64,000 nucleotides of DNA. Origin: Rhynchopus euleeides (taxonomy: Eukaryota; Euglenozoa; Diplonemea; Diplonemida; Diplonemidae). The translations under genes and the position numbers were made by a program. Below are positions 1-10,974 of this stretch, one piece after another. Below the pieces are notes generated by a model, which ran no database searches, was not told where the DNA came from, and saw only the letters and a list, made by a program, of their open reading frames with translations. The DNA lies in NCBI GenBank assembly GCA_963210315.1, contig OY723296.1, forward strand, positions 186,001 to 250,000. Direction: 5' to 3'. Positions within the stretch are counted from its first letter, which is position 1. Each line of letters opens with the position of its first letter.

Positions 1-1669
1 AGGTACACCACAAAAGCGGCCTTGCAAATCAAACTGCGGTGATACAATTATATAAGACTCAATAAGATGGGGTTGTGGGTGGGGGTGGGGCTGTTCGGCA
101 TTGACACGCATGCGGTCGTTGTTTTTTCACAGTATTTTATCGAGCCAGGGTTTTTTGTGAATTGACGGCTCGGCAAATCGCTGGGTGTCTACGACGGGTG
201 TCAGCGTGTCTGCCCTGGGCTGCGTGTTGCAAGGCAACAACCACCCCCTGAGACGTTCGTTGTGTGGCAGTTGCGTGGCGCGTGCCAAGTTCTGTCAAGG
301 CCGGGTGTTCAGCGACAAACCTTCAAATTCACTGATAGAACAAAGAAGGAAGTGTGCCCAAATCCAGAATATCAACCCACATTGCATCAGGTTGCTTGCG
401 ACGCTCGTGTTCTCTCAAGCGAGTTGAGACAGAACACCGCATCACGACGAAAGGTACTAGGGCACAGAGGCACTCTGTGCCCTTTCTGTTCTGAAGGGGA
501 TACTGCCACAGTGTAGAGGGCAGATCCAGGCCATGACACCGCACACACCACAGGCGACAGGGGTGCACTCACCTGCTCCGAGACATCCAAACGAAGCAAA
601 CCAGTTGCAGCATGGGCTGCCTGCCGGCAGCAAGCAAATAAATCTGCCCCCTCCAGTGGCGCGCCATGAAGGGAACTGCTGCTTCGTCGAGGAAATGGGG
701 AAGGGCGGTCCGTCACGACATCCACACAGCGCATCACGCGGCACACACATGCGACTGCCTTGTAGCATTTGCCCGTCCCCGTTCTGATCTCTCTCAGATG
801 CACCGCACAGATGCCTCCAGCCCAGGGGGTCAGGAGGTGCTGTACTGGGCAGGCAAGCAGAATCACCCTATCCAGCAACGACCGTGCGAACTGCCTACCC
901 AACACCGAGACTGTCAATCGCAGCGACGCTGCGAGAGGTCCCAGGGGTGAGGTGGGCAGGGTAAGAGGAGGAAGGGATCGACGCCCTTCACTCGGTTGCA
1001 GTTCGCGCCCCGAGATCGAATGAGGGGTGCTCAGCCTACGTTGTACCCCGTGTGTGTGTGGGGTGCCGGATAGAATGAAATATACGATGATGGCGTTCGA
1101 AGAGAAACTGGCAAAGTTGAGGGGTCGTCGCGATCCTTGCATGCAAGTTTTCGGCAAAAGTTCGACGTTTTTCTCAACAATAAGGTGGAAGTCACCAAAA
1201 CGCACCGTTCTCGGCCCCGTATCGAAGACCCAGACAGTATCCAAACCAAAACGAAGAAGAGGGAAATAGGGAGAGGGGAAGTGAAGGTGGGGGGGGGGGG
1301 CCCGGGGGGGGGGGGGGGTGGGGGACAAACTGCACACGGCGCACTCGCAAAGGCCACAAGCAGTGATGCAACAGGTGAATGAACTTGAAAAGTGACGGCA
1401 CTGGTCAAGGTGGTGGTTTGTGTGGTTATCGAATGCCAAACTGACTTGGAAATGGGGCGGGGGGCGAGCGGGGTGGGTTCTTCAGAAGTGCAGAAAAGCA
1501 ATCCGCCTCCTGCAGCATCGAGATGGGGCCAAGCGGATGCAGGTTGACACAGAGCGAAGACACCCAACGATGAGCAGAAGCAGGCACACCGCTCACAACA
1601 AGTGAATGTGATCAGCATCGGGAAATGTGATTGATGCTGCTCAGAGTCGGTGTTGGCAACGCACCACCT
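1..1669. other. Intergenic, no supported gene
   Basis: No convincing gene. A 350-codon minus frame (387-1439) is proline/serine/histidine-rich, matches nothing I know and runs through G/C homopolymers, so I treat it as chance. Notable content is a long G tract broken by a few C and T bases (about 1291-1323). The 3' end of the first carboxylesterase follows. Confidence 0.6.
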
Positions 1670-3286
1670 CTACGGGAAGAGGTTCTGGTCCCAGAAGTCG
1701 CATGCATCGGACCTCACGTCTGTCTCAAAGCGCAGGCCGCCACCAGAGTACTCCTTGCGTGTGTCCAGCATGTAGTAGTTGTCGGCAGAGGGGGTGAACT
1801 TCTGCGACCACTCGCCACCGGGCGAGCCGAACCGTGCGAAGTTGATCCAGTATCCGCTGATCGTCTGCGCCAGATCAGCCTCGTCCGTCTGGTTGGAGGG
1901 CCACGTGCACGACGTGGCGTTGGGATACCCCGGGCAGTTGAAGACATACGGCAGCTCCTCGCAGTGGGGGATGACCACAGAACCAGGCTCGTCACCCCAG
2001 ATGCTGGTGTGCGTCTGTGTCGAGTGCATCATCATGTAGGTGTACATGTTGGTGTTCTTTGCGTTCAGCCAGCGCAGCGAGCGGCGGTTGGTGCATTGGA
2101 ACACAGCGTCCGTGATGGAGCGCATGGTGGCCCACCACCAGTAGGAGAAGGTGCCCAGGTCGGTGGGGTAGGGGTAGCTACCACCCTGCGCGTAGACAGC
2201 CTGTGCCTGCTGCACGCTGCCCGACAGGGGGTTCTTCACAAGCGTGGCGATCATGCTGTCGTAGGAGTACACATTCCACGTCGGCAGCCCGAGCATGAAC
2301 AGCGAGGCCTCGTCACGGGATGACCCCGACAGGATGTCGATGCCCTGCACGGTGTTGCCGTCCTGGAAGTACTGCCACGGCTGCTGCGTCATTTCCACTC
2401 CGTCGATGACGGGGGCCCACGGCAGGCTGTGTGCCATCGAGTAGCCCGTCGAGATGGCGGCGATGGCGGTGACAATCTCAGTCGCTGTCTTGCCCTGGAG
2501 GCAGGCCAGGTCGGAGCAGCCGGCGCCCTTCACAAGCGCGTTGTATGACGTCTCGGCACGACTCAGCGAGTTTGCACACCATGTCGTGCCCAGCCCGCTC
2601 TCAGCAATGACGCGGCGCAGGTAGGGCTTGGACCGCGGTGCCACCAAGTGGCACGAGATGGAGGCAGCCCCTGCAGACTGCCCGAAGACCGTCACTTGGT
2701 TTGGGTCGCCGCCGAAGGCGCTGATGTGCTTCTGCACCCACTGCAGGGCGGTGCGCTGGTCCTGCAGGCCCCAGTTGCCCGTCGAGTTGTCGCTGCCACG
2801 CAGGCCGTCGTGCCCCAGGAAGCCGAACGCGTTGATGCGGTAGTTGAATGTCACCACAACCACCTCACCCTGCGCGCGGGCCACCAGGGACCCCCCTGCG
2901 TACTGCTGGCTGCAGCCGTAGGCATACGCCCCCCCGTGGATGAAGAACATGACAGGCAGCAGGGTCGCGTTCCGCTTGGATGGCGTGTAGACGTTGACGA
3001 AGAGGCAGTCCTCACTGGAGTACTCCACACCGTCGCGCATGCACAGCGACCCGGGGCACGAGTGGCCGAAGTCTGTCGCCTGCTTTGTGCCGGACCACGC
3101 ACCCCCGATGACGGGGCTCTGCCAGCGCTTCGATGTCGCATACTGCAGCCCGAGGAACTCGTCGACGGAGAACCCACCCAACTGCGCTGTGTTGCCCGAC
3201 GCCGAGCCGAGCCCAGGGATGTCCACCACAGGGCCGGCACACGCCACGGCTGCCATCAGCAGCACGCTCCCAGCAACCCGACGCAT
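1670..3286 (-). CDS. Secreted type-B carboxylesterase (paralogue 1)
   Basis: A 538-residue alpha/beta-hydrolase of the carboxylesterase/cholinesterase family, which hydrolyses carboxylic esters. The start at 3286 gives a signal peptide (hydrophobic to about residue 17, then CAGPVV) and aligns with the start of the neighbouring paralogue; the frame is open further upstream but that part is not conserved. Visible features: SEDCLFVNVY near residue 91, the oxyanion HGGAY at about 117-121, the nucleophile elbow FGQSAG with Ser204, a downstream SRDEASLF acidic segment and HCEELPYVF with the probable catalytic His. Four or more cysteines sit where family disulfides lie, and there are several N-x-S/T sites, fitting secretion. 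The length matches the family and no intron is needed. Substrate cannot be inferred. Confidence 0.93.
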   Translation of the reverse strand: MRRVAGSVLLMAAVACAGPVVDIPGLGSASGNTAQLGGFSVDEFLGLQYATSKRWQSPVIGGAWSGTKQATDFGHSCPGSLCMRDGVEYSSEDCLFVNVYTPSKRNATLLPVMFFIHGGAYAYGCSQQYAGGSLVARAQGEVVVVTFNYRINAFGFLGHDGLRGSDNSTGNWGLQDQRTALQWVQKHISAFGGDPNQVTVFGQSAGAASISCHLVAPRSKPYLRRVIAESGLGTTWCANSLSRAETSYNALVKGAGCSDLACLQGKTATEIVTAIAAISTGYSMAHSLPWAPVIDGVEMTQQPWQYFQDGNTVQGIDILSGSSRDEASLFMLGLPTWNVYSYDSMIATLVKNPLSGSVQQAQAVYAQGGSYPYPTDLGTFSYWWWATMRSITDAVFQCTNRRSLRWLNAKNTNMYTYMMMHSTQTHTSIWGDEPGSVVIPHCEELPYVFNCPGYPNATSCTWPSNQTDEADLAQTISGYWINFARFGSPGGEWSQKFTPSADNYYMLDTRKEYSGGGLRFETDVRSDACDFWDQNLFP

Positions 3287-4740
3287 CGTTGCAGTCTCAG
3301 AGGTGGTGCTGCCTGTGGTGTGGTGCCTGTGTGTGGTGCCACTGCCCATCCTTCTGTAAGTTTCAACCCCCGACACAACACGGCGTTTGCAGCATGGCCC
3401 TGGATCCCAGGGCAGGGCAAAGGAGCACGTGGAACCAACAAGCTTCAACCAAGCCTTTGGCCTCATGACACAACAAGGGCCTCGGGTCATGCGTGGCGAG
3501 GGTGCGGGGTGGGGGTGGGGTCAGGTTCCTCCCAGATTCTGGTGGTCGCTACGTTGGGGCACGCCGTACCTTCATTTGGCCACGCGTTCTTCGCTTTGAG
3601 TTGACGATCGGCACCCGCCCTGTGGGCAAGCTTGCACAGTCGCAAACGTTGCCAGGCAGGCCGACAGCCTTGTCTCAGCAGGAAAGGCCGTAATTATGCG
3701 TGGGCATCGCTGTGGACGGGGATTGCCTAAATCAGAAACCAAAACGCCTGCCGAAGGCAAGAACAAATGCCACGGCAGATGCTCACGCAGCAGCACACTG
3801 CCGGCGAGGGTTCACGCCACACAGAGCGCGCCACCCTGCCTGTTGCCTCAAGGAACAAACCTGGAGGCAAGCGCGAGGGCAGCCCAGATCTCACGTGCGA
3901 GTTTCAGAAGATATTATTCTCGTGCTGTGCTCACAACACGGGGCCGTGCTACGGCAAGATCCCCAACCCACACCGTGCATGCGTTTGGTATGGATCGGGC
4001 ATAATATGATGATCCCTCCTCCGGCAGCAGCTTGCCGCCACTCTGCAGCGCCTAAAAGCTTCGCTGCCAGCCTTCCCTGACTTTGGCCTGACTGTTGGCA
4101 ACCCTCCCCTCCATGCGAAGGTAAGGTAGTCGGTTCCGATCCAATTCCTCGGGGGGCTGGGGGGGGGGGAGTAACCTAGGGAAGAGACGGGTCGACCGCA
4201 CCACCCACGGACAGGGGTTCTAGAAAAAAACGCTTATTTTGAAACATGCTGCCCGACACGCTGCAGCGGCTGGGGCCCTAGGACACGGCAAAGAGCCAAC
4301 TGGCACCTCTCTTCAACAAGGGAAACGACGGGAGTAAGACACAAGGGGCACAAGGGCACGCCACGTGGGGGTGTGGGGTGGGATAGACGGTGACGGAGAG
4401 GGAGTGGGTGGGGTGGGGTGGGGGGGCCAATCAGGTGCATGCAAAGCGATCGTGGGGTGGGGGAGGGGGGGGGGGGAGCAGAGGGGGCGGGGGGCGGCAA
4501 AAAAAATATAGTTTTGTCGAGCTTCTTGCCGCATCCACCCTCCCCTCGCCCCCCCCCCCCTCCTCCTCCCCCCCCTCCCCTTGGGATTAACACACCATGG
4601 ATGGCGCCACGCACGCACACACCTCCTCCCCTCCCGAAGGAGGCGAGGCGAGGGGGGGGGCGCGGCGCCTTCGTTTTTTGTCGGATGGTTTGGAATATTG
4701 AGGGGGTGGGGGTGGGGGGGGTACGTTTTAGGATTATATA
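3287..4740. other. Intergenic with G/C-rich tracts
   Basis: No gene supported. It contains the 5' flank of carboxylesterase 1, G tracts at about 4148-4172 and 4455-4495, and a C-rich stretch at about 4545-4580. It ends at the TA that forms the left target duplication of the next element. Confidence 0.5.
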
Positions 4741-5480
4741 CAGTCATCCAACAAACATTGGTGGGGTAAAAACCCACCTTAGCTCCAAAAAATCCTAAAA
4801 TCCACCTTAGTTTTTACCCCACCAATGTTTTTAACCCACCAATGTTGCTACCCCACCAATGTTTTTACCCCACGGCAGCAGAACACAATGGAGATTTTTT
4901 CAGAACTGTGGTGGGTGGGGTGAGTGCCTCATACGTCGCACGGTGCCTACGCGATCACAGTTTGGTTGGGGGCGTGGGCTGATTGGGAGGCGGGGCGTGT
5001 GGGAGGGGGCGGGGGGTTGGGGACGGCTATCCTGCAAAGCGCAGCTCTCTCATCAGCACCAGCAGAACAGCAGGTACCGACACCAGTAACCAGAAGTGTA
5101 TACGCCATTGCATTCCGTACCCTGTGTCGGTACCTGCTGTTCTGCTGATGCTGAGGAAAGCTGCGCTTTGCAAGATAGCCGTCCCCAACCCCCCGCCCCC
5201 TCCCACACGCCCCGCCTCCCAACCAGCCCACGCCTCAACCACACTGTGATCGCGTAGGCACCGTGCGACGTATGAGGCACTCACCCCACCCACCACAGTT
5301 CTGAAAAAATCTGCATTGTGTTCTGCTGCCTAGGGGTAAAAACATCGGTGGGTTAAAAACATTGGTGGGGTAATAACCCACCTTAGCTCTGAGAAATCCT
5401 GAAATCCACCTTAGTTTTTACCCCACCAATGTTTTTACCCCACCAACATTTTTACCCCACCAATGTTTGTTGGACAACTG
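4741..5480. mobile_element. Tc1/mariner-like MITE with foldback core, TA duplication
   Basis: A 740-bp non-autonomous element. The left end reads CAGTCATCCAACAAACATTG and the right end is its inverted copy with two changes near the tip, followed by GGTGGGGTAA on both arms. TA flanks both sides (4739-4740 and 5481-5482). Inside are two direct copies (about 4758-4838 and 5355-5435) of a module that is itself a small palindrome ending GGTGGGGTAA/TTACCCCACC. Between them is a large imperfect inverted repeat (about 4870-5087 against 5127-5336). No transposase frame. The CAGT tips and TA duplication suggest mobilisation by a Tc1/mariner transposase (inference). Confidence 0.85.
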
Positions 5481-6315
5481 TAATGAAGGTATCACTTGCG
5501 AATGCGTGTGTACCAAAACAATAAGAACCTCGCACGTGGGGCTCTTCTCTTATGCAGGTTGGAGAGGCACTTCATCACGGGCAGCGCCGCACGCCCGTGG
5601 ATAGCGTATCTGTGTTGTCGTACAGCGGTATCTTGTAGACTTCTGTACGATGCAGGTCCGCTAATCCACCATTGCCAACGCACGCCCGTGAAATGTGAGG
5701 ACAGAGCACAGAGCCCACCCGCAGAATGTGGATGCAGTAGAATCAGGGGTAGTGCCGGTGTTGGGTGTTGGCGCCGCAGCACGTATCCTTTAGTCACCTG
5801 AGGGTGGCCCCCCCCCGCAGGCAGCTGAGGCGAGAGTTGTCTGCCACAGCCGCACGACGGGCGGGTGACAATTACAGGTCCACAGGATATGGGCAGGGGC
5901 GCCTCTGCCCACCACACACAGGCACACACCCGTAGGGCACGCAGCACGGTAAGAACAACGAGGTAGCACACCATAGGAAGCACAACATCACACATTGGGT
6001 ACCTTCGCCTTCGCCCTGGAGTGCAGAAACACGGGCCGAACTGAGCCGCCCTCGCGAAGGAGGGGCGCCACGCCTCGGCACAGTTGGTTGTCTGACAGAG
6101 CGGGGGTTGGCCACTACACAACACAGAGCACAGGGGGGGGTGGATGCGCTGAGCATTGGCGCGAAAAATCACCACACACACGATACACAAAACACACGCG
6201 TGGTTATTCCTTTGTAGCTGAGGAGTTGTAATTGAGATCGCATGAGGAACTGTCTCTTGATGCGACGGTACACACCACCGCTACGCACAGCAAGGGGAGG
6301 GTGTCAGCCTCGTCA
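5481..6315. other. Intergenic
   Basis: No gene supported. The 232-codon minus frame at 5492-6190 is low in recognisable structure and antisense to other short frames. CA-rich stretches occur at 6170-6200. Confidence 0.45.
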
Positions 6316-7926
6316 TCAGGGGAAGAGCTCCTTGTCCCAGAAGTCGCAGGCCCGCGTCCGGAGGTTGTCCTGGTAGTGGAAGCCCAACCCGCCGAACTTC
6401 GTTGCGATGTCGAGGACGAAGTGGCGGTCCGACGTGGTGTTGTACGTCTCGGTCCACTCGCCGCCCGGCTTGCCCTCCTTGGCGAAGTTGATCCAGAACC
6501 CGCTGATGTCCAGGGCGAGCTGGCGCTCGTCCTCACGCTGCCACGTGCACGAGCTGTGCAAGGGGAAGCTCTGGCAGTCAAACACGTACGGCAGCTCCTC
6601 CCCGTGCGCCACAGTCACGCTGTTGGGGCCGTCGGTCGGCATCACGGTGTGGCTCTTGGTGGAGTGCACCATGAAGTAGCTGTACAGGCTGGGGATCTTC
6701 GGTGCCAGCCACCTCAGAGAGCGCCTGTTGGGGCATGTGAAAATCGCGTCCGTCAGGGTGCGCTGCGCGGCCCACCACCAGTAGTTGTGGCGCCCCAGGT
6801 CTTCCGGGTATTCGTAAGAGGTGTTGGAGTAGATGTCGCGCAGCTGCTCAAGCCCCAGCGGCGGGGTCTTGAGCGACGACACCACCGCCTCGTCGTACGT
6901 CGTGGATGAGAGGTTGCCGATCTCGAAGAGGAAGAACGCCATCTCGTCACGCATCGTGCCCGCAAGGATGTCCACCTGGGAGAAGTCACCTGCCTCGAAG
7001 TACTGCCACGGCTGCTGCGTCAGCTCCACCCCGTCGATGACCGGGGCCCAGGTGAGCCTGTGCCCGAGGCGCAGCGAGGGAGTGATGAAGTCGGAGATCC
7101 TGACAAGCTCCCCGGTGCTGAGGCCGTGGAGGCACGTCGTGTTCTCACACCCCGAGTGCTTCAGCACAGACGCGTAGCGCTCCTCCGCAACGTTCAGCGG
7201 GTTGGCGGCCCACGTGGGTGCCAGCAGGCTCTCTGCGATGGCACGCTTGTACAGCCCGCGCGAGCGGGGCGCCGTGAGGTGGCACGACACAGACGCCCCA
7301 CCGGCGGACTGCCCGAAGATCGTCACCTGCTCCGGGTCACCGCCGAACGCGCCGATGTGCTTCTGCACCCACTGCAGGGCGGTGCGCTGGTCCTGCAGGC
7401 CCCAGTTGCCTGTCGAGTTGTCGGTGGCACGCAGGCTGTCGTGCCCCAGGAAGCCGAAAGCGTTGAGGCGGTAGTTGAGGGTGACTGCGATCACACCACC
7501 CTCCGAACGGGCCACCAGGGCCTGCCCCTGGTAGAGGTCGCTGCAGCCCAGCTGGTAGCCGCCGCCGTGGATGAACACCATGACAGGCACAGGCTTGGTG
7601 GCGTTCGTCGCAGATGCCCTGTAGACGTTGAGGAAGAGGCAGTCCTCGCTCTCGTAGCGCACGTCGTTGGCGAGGCACAGCGACCCGTGGCACGTCGGCC
7701 CAAAAGACTTCGCCTGACGCATCCCCTCCCAAGGCTGCTGCATCACGGGGCTCTGCCACCTCCCTGCCGTCGCATACTCGATCCCCAGGAACTCATCGAC
7801 CTTGAAGCCACCGACAGTGACGGTGCCGCCCTCCACAGACCCCATGTCAGGGATGTTGACAACAGGGTCCGCAGAGCACGGCAGCGCCACGGCGGCGCAC
7901 AGCACAGCTGCTGCGACACAACGCAT
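6316..7926 (-). CDS. Secreted type-B carboxylesterase (paralogue 2)
   Basis: A 536-residue alpha/beta-hydrolase, clearly paralogous to the gene at 1670-3286 and in the same orientation about 3 kb away. The start at 7926 gives a signal peptide (MRCVAAAVLCAAVALPCSA). Shared landmarks: SEDCLFLNVY, the oxyanion HGGGY, long identical blocks around NWGLQDQRTALQWVQKH, the nucleophile elbow IFGQSAGGAS, the acidic AGTMRDEMAFF segment and AHGEELPYVF with the probable catalytic His. The bases before the start (CAACA) resemble those before other starts in this window. Single exon. Likely an exported ester hydrolase; substrate unknown. Confidence 0.94.
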   Translation of the reverse strand: MRCVAAAVLCAAVALPCSADPVVNIPDMGSVEGGTVTVGGFKVDEFLGIEYATAGRWQSPVMQQPWEGMRQAKSFGPTCHGSLCLANDVRYESEDCLFLNVYRASATNATKPVPVMVFIHGGGYQLGCSDLYQGQALVARSEGGVIAVTLNYRLNAFGFLGHDSLRATDNSTGNWGLQDQRTALQWVQKHIGAFGGDPEQVTIFGQSAGGASVSCHLTAPRSRGLYKRAIAESLLAPTWAANPLNVAEERYASVLKHSGCENTTCLHGLSTGELVRISDFITPSLRLGHRLTWAPVIDGVELTQQPWQYFEAGDFSQVDILAGTMRDEMAFFLFEIGNLSSTTYDEAVVSSLKTPPLGLEQLRDIYSNTSYEYPEDLGRHNYWWWAAQRTLTDAIFTCPNRRSLRWLAPKIPSLYSYFMVHSTKSHTVMPTDGPNSVTVAHGEELPYVFDCQSFPLHSSCTWQREDERQLALDISGFWINFAKEGKPGGEWTETYNTTSDRHFVLDIATKFGGLGFHYQDNLRTRACDFWDKELFP

Positions 7927-8167
7927 TGTTGGCGTGTGGGGTCAACCTGCATCGGGGAGGTGCGGGTGCGGCGCTGCTATTCAGAACACAACCAACACAG
8001 ACCCGAGGGGAAAAAGGGCGCAATCATAAAAGACAAGCACAATCATCGAAAGACACGCGCATGGGGGGGGGGGGGACGAGAGGGGACCCGCTGGGCTTCT
8101 CCACGGCTGGCCAGCCCCACCCACTGCCATTTCGGTGGCTCCCTCAACGCTATCCCCCCGCCAACCC

Positions 8168-8836
8168 TCAGGCCGGCACGAAGCCCCACGTGAAGCGCCA
8201 GAAGTCCTCGCCCTCAGGCGAGTCGGGGGGGTCTGTGTACGAAATCAGCACCTCGCTGCCCGGCGCGATGTCCCTCGTTGCCACGAGCAGTGCGCTCTCA
8301 CCGTCGACGGCAAACCGCGCATTCGGCTCGTGGGAATGGTTCGCAAGGTCCAGCAGTGGGAGGAGGACGGGCGCCTTATCCAGCACCACCGCACGGGACA
8401 GCACATGCGAAAGCGCCCATGCCGCCTCGTCATACGCAACTCCTCGGTGGCTCTCCTCCAGGCGGCAGGCAAGCTCACGCCACCCCCGGCACAGCTGCTT
8501 ATATTTGTCGGTGCGGAAGTGCTTCGGCAGGAGGCGGACACCGTTCATCGGCGCCTCACCCAAAGCGCTGCGGTATGCATCGATGTGTGGGGCTGTGCCA
8601 ACCGCCAGTGCCTCAGCAAGGCGGTATTTGCTGAAGGTGCTCTCCTGGCCTGCTGGCCCCAGGCTGTCGGGTGTCACCACGCAGCGCAGCGGCAGCGTGA
8701 TGGCTGCCTGCTGTGCGGGAACCGCTTGGCTGGCGCAGACGCCAGCGCCCCGCCCCTCCACCGCACCCAGGTGCACGGAGGGGTGTGCCGTGGCACCGGC
8801 GGTTGCGGCGAGGCGGGCGTATTTCCCGAGAGGCAT
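8168..8836 (-). CDS. SET-domain protein (SETD3/Rubisco-LSMT type)
   Basis: A 222-residue protein with the N-terminal part of the SETD3/LSMT fold (GAVEGRGAGV near residue 25, then an alternating polar/hydrophobic stretch) and the diagnostic core LLPLLDLANHSHEPNARF followed by GSEVLISYTD. These correspond to the S-adenosylmethionine/lysine-pocket NHS...N and the Y-containing motif of non-histone lysine (or histidine) methyltransferases. It is shorter than typical members (about 450-600 residues) and lacks the C-terminal substrate-binding domain. I chose the Met at 8836 because the bases before it form a pyrimidine tract ending TTTTTTTTACCAG directly against the ATG, a strong 3' splice or spliced-leader acceptor. 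An upstream exon cannot be excluded. Target protein unknown. Confidence 0.85.
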   Translation of the reverse strand: MPLGKYARLAATAGATAHPSVHLGAVEGRGAGVCASQAVPAQQAAITLPLRCVVTPDSLGPAGQESTFSKYRLAEALAVGTAPHIDAYRSALGEAPMNGVRLLPKHFRTDKYKQLCRGWRELACRLEESHRGVAYDEAAWALSHVLSRAVVLDKAPVLLPLLDLANHSHEPNARFAVDGESALLVATRDIAPGSEVLISYTDPPDSPEGEDFWRFTWGFVPA

Positions 8837-9056
8837 CTGGTAAAAAAAACCGCCCCCTTTTTCTTTCACACACTGCCACAGCTGATTTGTTAAATCGTCG
8901 ACTTCAGACCCCGCTCCTCACCGCAGCATGACCGGGGGAGGGGGGGGGGGGTGTGGATCGGTATTGTTAAACACCAAACACCGCTCTCCTCTCTCTCCCC
9001 CCCCCCCCCTCCCCACCCCCTAGGCAAATCGGCGCATGAATGTTGCATCACCATTA

Positions 9057-9712
9057 CAGTGCCGCAGAAAAGTTTCGAACGAACAAAAGTTTTAAAATTC
9101 TCCGTTCGAAAGTTTTTTCGTCTCAAAACTTTTGTTTTGTTTTAAAAGTTATCTATCCTGCATCATGGGAGTTTCCTAGAGGTGTGTGGGATGATGTGCC
9201 ACATGTGCAACACTCCAGCGCTGTGAACAGGCAGTCTTTGGGTCAGGCGGGTGTCAGCATCCTTCAACCTCACTCAGGTTACTCCTATCTGTCCCCTATC
9301 GCCAGGTTTGCTGCGAGTTGCCAAAAGCGGATGAGTTTGCGGATCGCAGGCAGAGAGGCCAGAAGAGGAATGTCCAACCTCAACAGGGTCGTTATCCCCA
9401 GTCGAGTGGTTTCCGCAACCGAGCGGTCCATCCCTCCAAACCACACGACATGGGGGCCTTTTCGGGTCCACTGGATGCTGCTGACATCGCAAATAGAATG
9501 ACCTCGACCTGTCCAGTCCTGTCAAGAAGTATTTTTAGTATCTCTCTTGTCAAGAAATCTTTGTCCGAAAACACTTCGGAGAAAGATCCTTGACTTTGAA
9601 ACAAAGTATTGAACAAAAGAATGTTTTAAAATTTTTCGCGAAGCGCGATTTTCGTCTTAAAACTTAAAATTATCTTAAAATTTATCGTGTTCGAAACTTT
9701 TCTGTGGCACTG
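9057..9712. mobile_element. Mariner-type MITE, CAGTGCC termini, TA duplication
   Basis: A 656-bp non-autonomous element. The left end begins CAGTGCCGCAGAAAAGTTTC; the right end is the inverted copy with G to A at one site (CAGTGCCACAGAAAAGTTTC). TA flanks both sides (9055-9056, 9713-9714). Subterminal A/T-rich blocks containing AAAAGTTTTAAAATT-like words occur at both ends. No transposase. Termini and TA duplication are typical of Tc1/mariner relatives. Confidence 0.87.
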
Positions 9713-10086
9713 TATGGAAGAAAAATCTTCGAACACCACCAACCAATCAGCGTACGTGGGGGCTTGGGATGTGTGGGGCGGGGGGGGGAGGGGGGGGCGT
9801 TAGTCCCACGTATTTCTGCTGCCCGCGTTTCTCCTTTGATCCCCCCCCCCCACCCCACCCCACCCCCCCACCCCAGCCCAGCCCACTCTAAAGGGAGGGT
9901 GTGGAGGGGGAGGCCCCTCGGGGCTCCACCACCCCCCTACCGAGCCCAGTTCTACCAGGTTGGCTCGGTTGGCCCGCCCAGGGTGTTGGGGGGGGGGGGG
10001 GGGGAAGGGCACCCCCGTATCACCCCCGAAGACAATGCTATAACAACTACCACCGCCGCCTTCTCATCCCGGAGTCGGCTTCTCCG
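9713..10086. other. Intergenic with C- and G-tracts
   Basis: No gene. Contains a poly-C tract at about 9841-9852 and a poly-G tract at about 9989-10003. Confidence 0.5.
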
Positions 10087-10974
10087 TCATGCCGCTGTGA
10101 AAACACCGCGCTTCACAGTCGAGCGGGGGGCGGAGTGCACGGAGGGGCGTGCGGTGTAAACGTATGTCGTGCCGAAGTGCCACCGTGACTCGGACAGGAC
10201 ATCCAGACCAGCCTCATCCACCAGCAGGCCGATGGGCTTGTTCCACACGCAGCCGTACCGCTTTGCGTGGTGCAGCACGCTGCTCGCCAGCCAGCGGTTG
10301 ATAAAATCGTAGTAGGACTGCCCGTGCTCCAGCAGGAGGATCCGCCCGTCAGGCTTGCACACCCGCTGCATCTCCTTCAGGGCAGCAATGGGGTCTTCGT
10401 AGGAGCAGAGCCCGAAGGTCGACACCACAGTGTCGAAGGTGGAGTCGGGGAAGTCCAGCTGGTTGGTGCTCATGCGGCGCAGCTTGGTGTCCGGGGAAGC
10501 CCCCCACGTCCGCTTGATGGGCAGCTTCTTCGCGACGACGTCCAGCATCTCCTGCGACTGGTCGGTGCAGGTCAGCGTCTTGCAAGAGTAGTACGTCAGG
10601 TTGCGCCCGGTCCCCGTGCCCACCTCCAGCACATCGCCGATTGCCTGGCGCATCACCCACCTGCGGAGGAGCGTGAGGCCCATGAAGAATTCGTCCATCC
10701 CGATCTCCCTGTCGTATGACGACGCGATGGTGTTGAAGGCGTTCATCCTGCTTGCCTCCTCGATATGGACACGCGTGAAGTCCGACTCGCTGCCGACACG
10801 CTCCTTGTGCCCGACAGAGCTGCCGATGATCAGGCCGAGCGACACCACGACCACAGAGGCGAGCCCGCCAAACCCGTACTTTATTATGAAGGCCGCACGG
10901 TCCTGTGTGGCCTTTGGGTATTGGTTCAACAGCCGCGTCGCGACCTTGTCAAACCGATTCTGCTTTGGGGGCAT
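10087..10974 (-). CDS. Membrane-anchored class I methyltransferase (OMS1-like)
   Basis: A 295-residue S-adenosylmethionine-dependent methyltransferase. From the Met at 10974: a basic N-terminus, one transmembrane segment at about residues 33-53, then a class I Rossmann fold with motif I VLEVGTGTGRN (115-125), an acidic motif II (TCTDQS), the post-motif DFPDSTFDTVVSTFGLCS and the GRILLLEHG strand. The N-terminal anchor plus this core resembles yeast Oms1 (mitochondrial inner membrane) and METTL7-type enzymes. Substrate is unknown. The open frame extends 20 codons upstream, but the Met at 10974 starts a basic, organelle-targeting-like N-terminus. Single exon. Confidence 0.88.
   Translation of the reverse strand: MPPKQNRFDKVATRLLNQYPKATQDRAAFIIKYGFGGLASVVVVSLGLIIGSSVGHKERVGSESDFTRVHIEEASRMNAFNTIASSYDREIGMDEFFMGLTLLRRWVMRQAIGDVLEVGTGTGRNLTYYSCKTLTCTDQSQEMLDVVAKKLPIKRTWGASPDTKLRRMSTNQLDFPDSTFDTVVSTFGLCSYEDPIAALKEMQRVCKPDGRILLLEHGQSYYDFINRWLASSVLHHAKRYGCVWNKPIGLLVDEAGLDVLSESRWHFGTTYVYTARPSVHSAPRSTVKRGVFTAA

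Noticed and set aside
387..1439. 350-codon minus-strand frame
   Set aside because: Low-complexity Pro/Ser/His composition, passes through G/C homopolymers, no domain, no conserved counterpart.
2648..3604. 318-codon plus-strand frame antisense to carboxylesterase 1
   Set aside because: Antisense shadow of a gene with a complete catalytic set.
9001..9050. Poly-C tract as a telomere or centromere signal
   Set aside because: No telomeric hexamer arrays; similar runs are scattered through the window.
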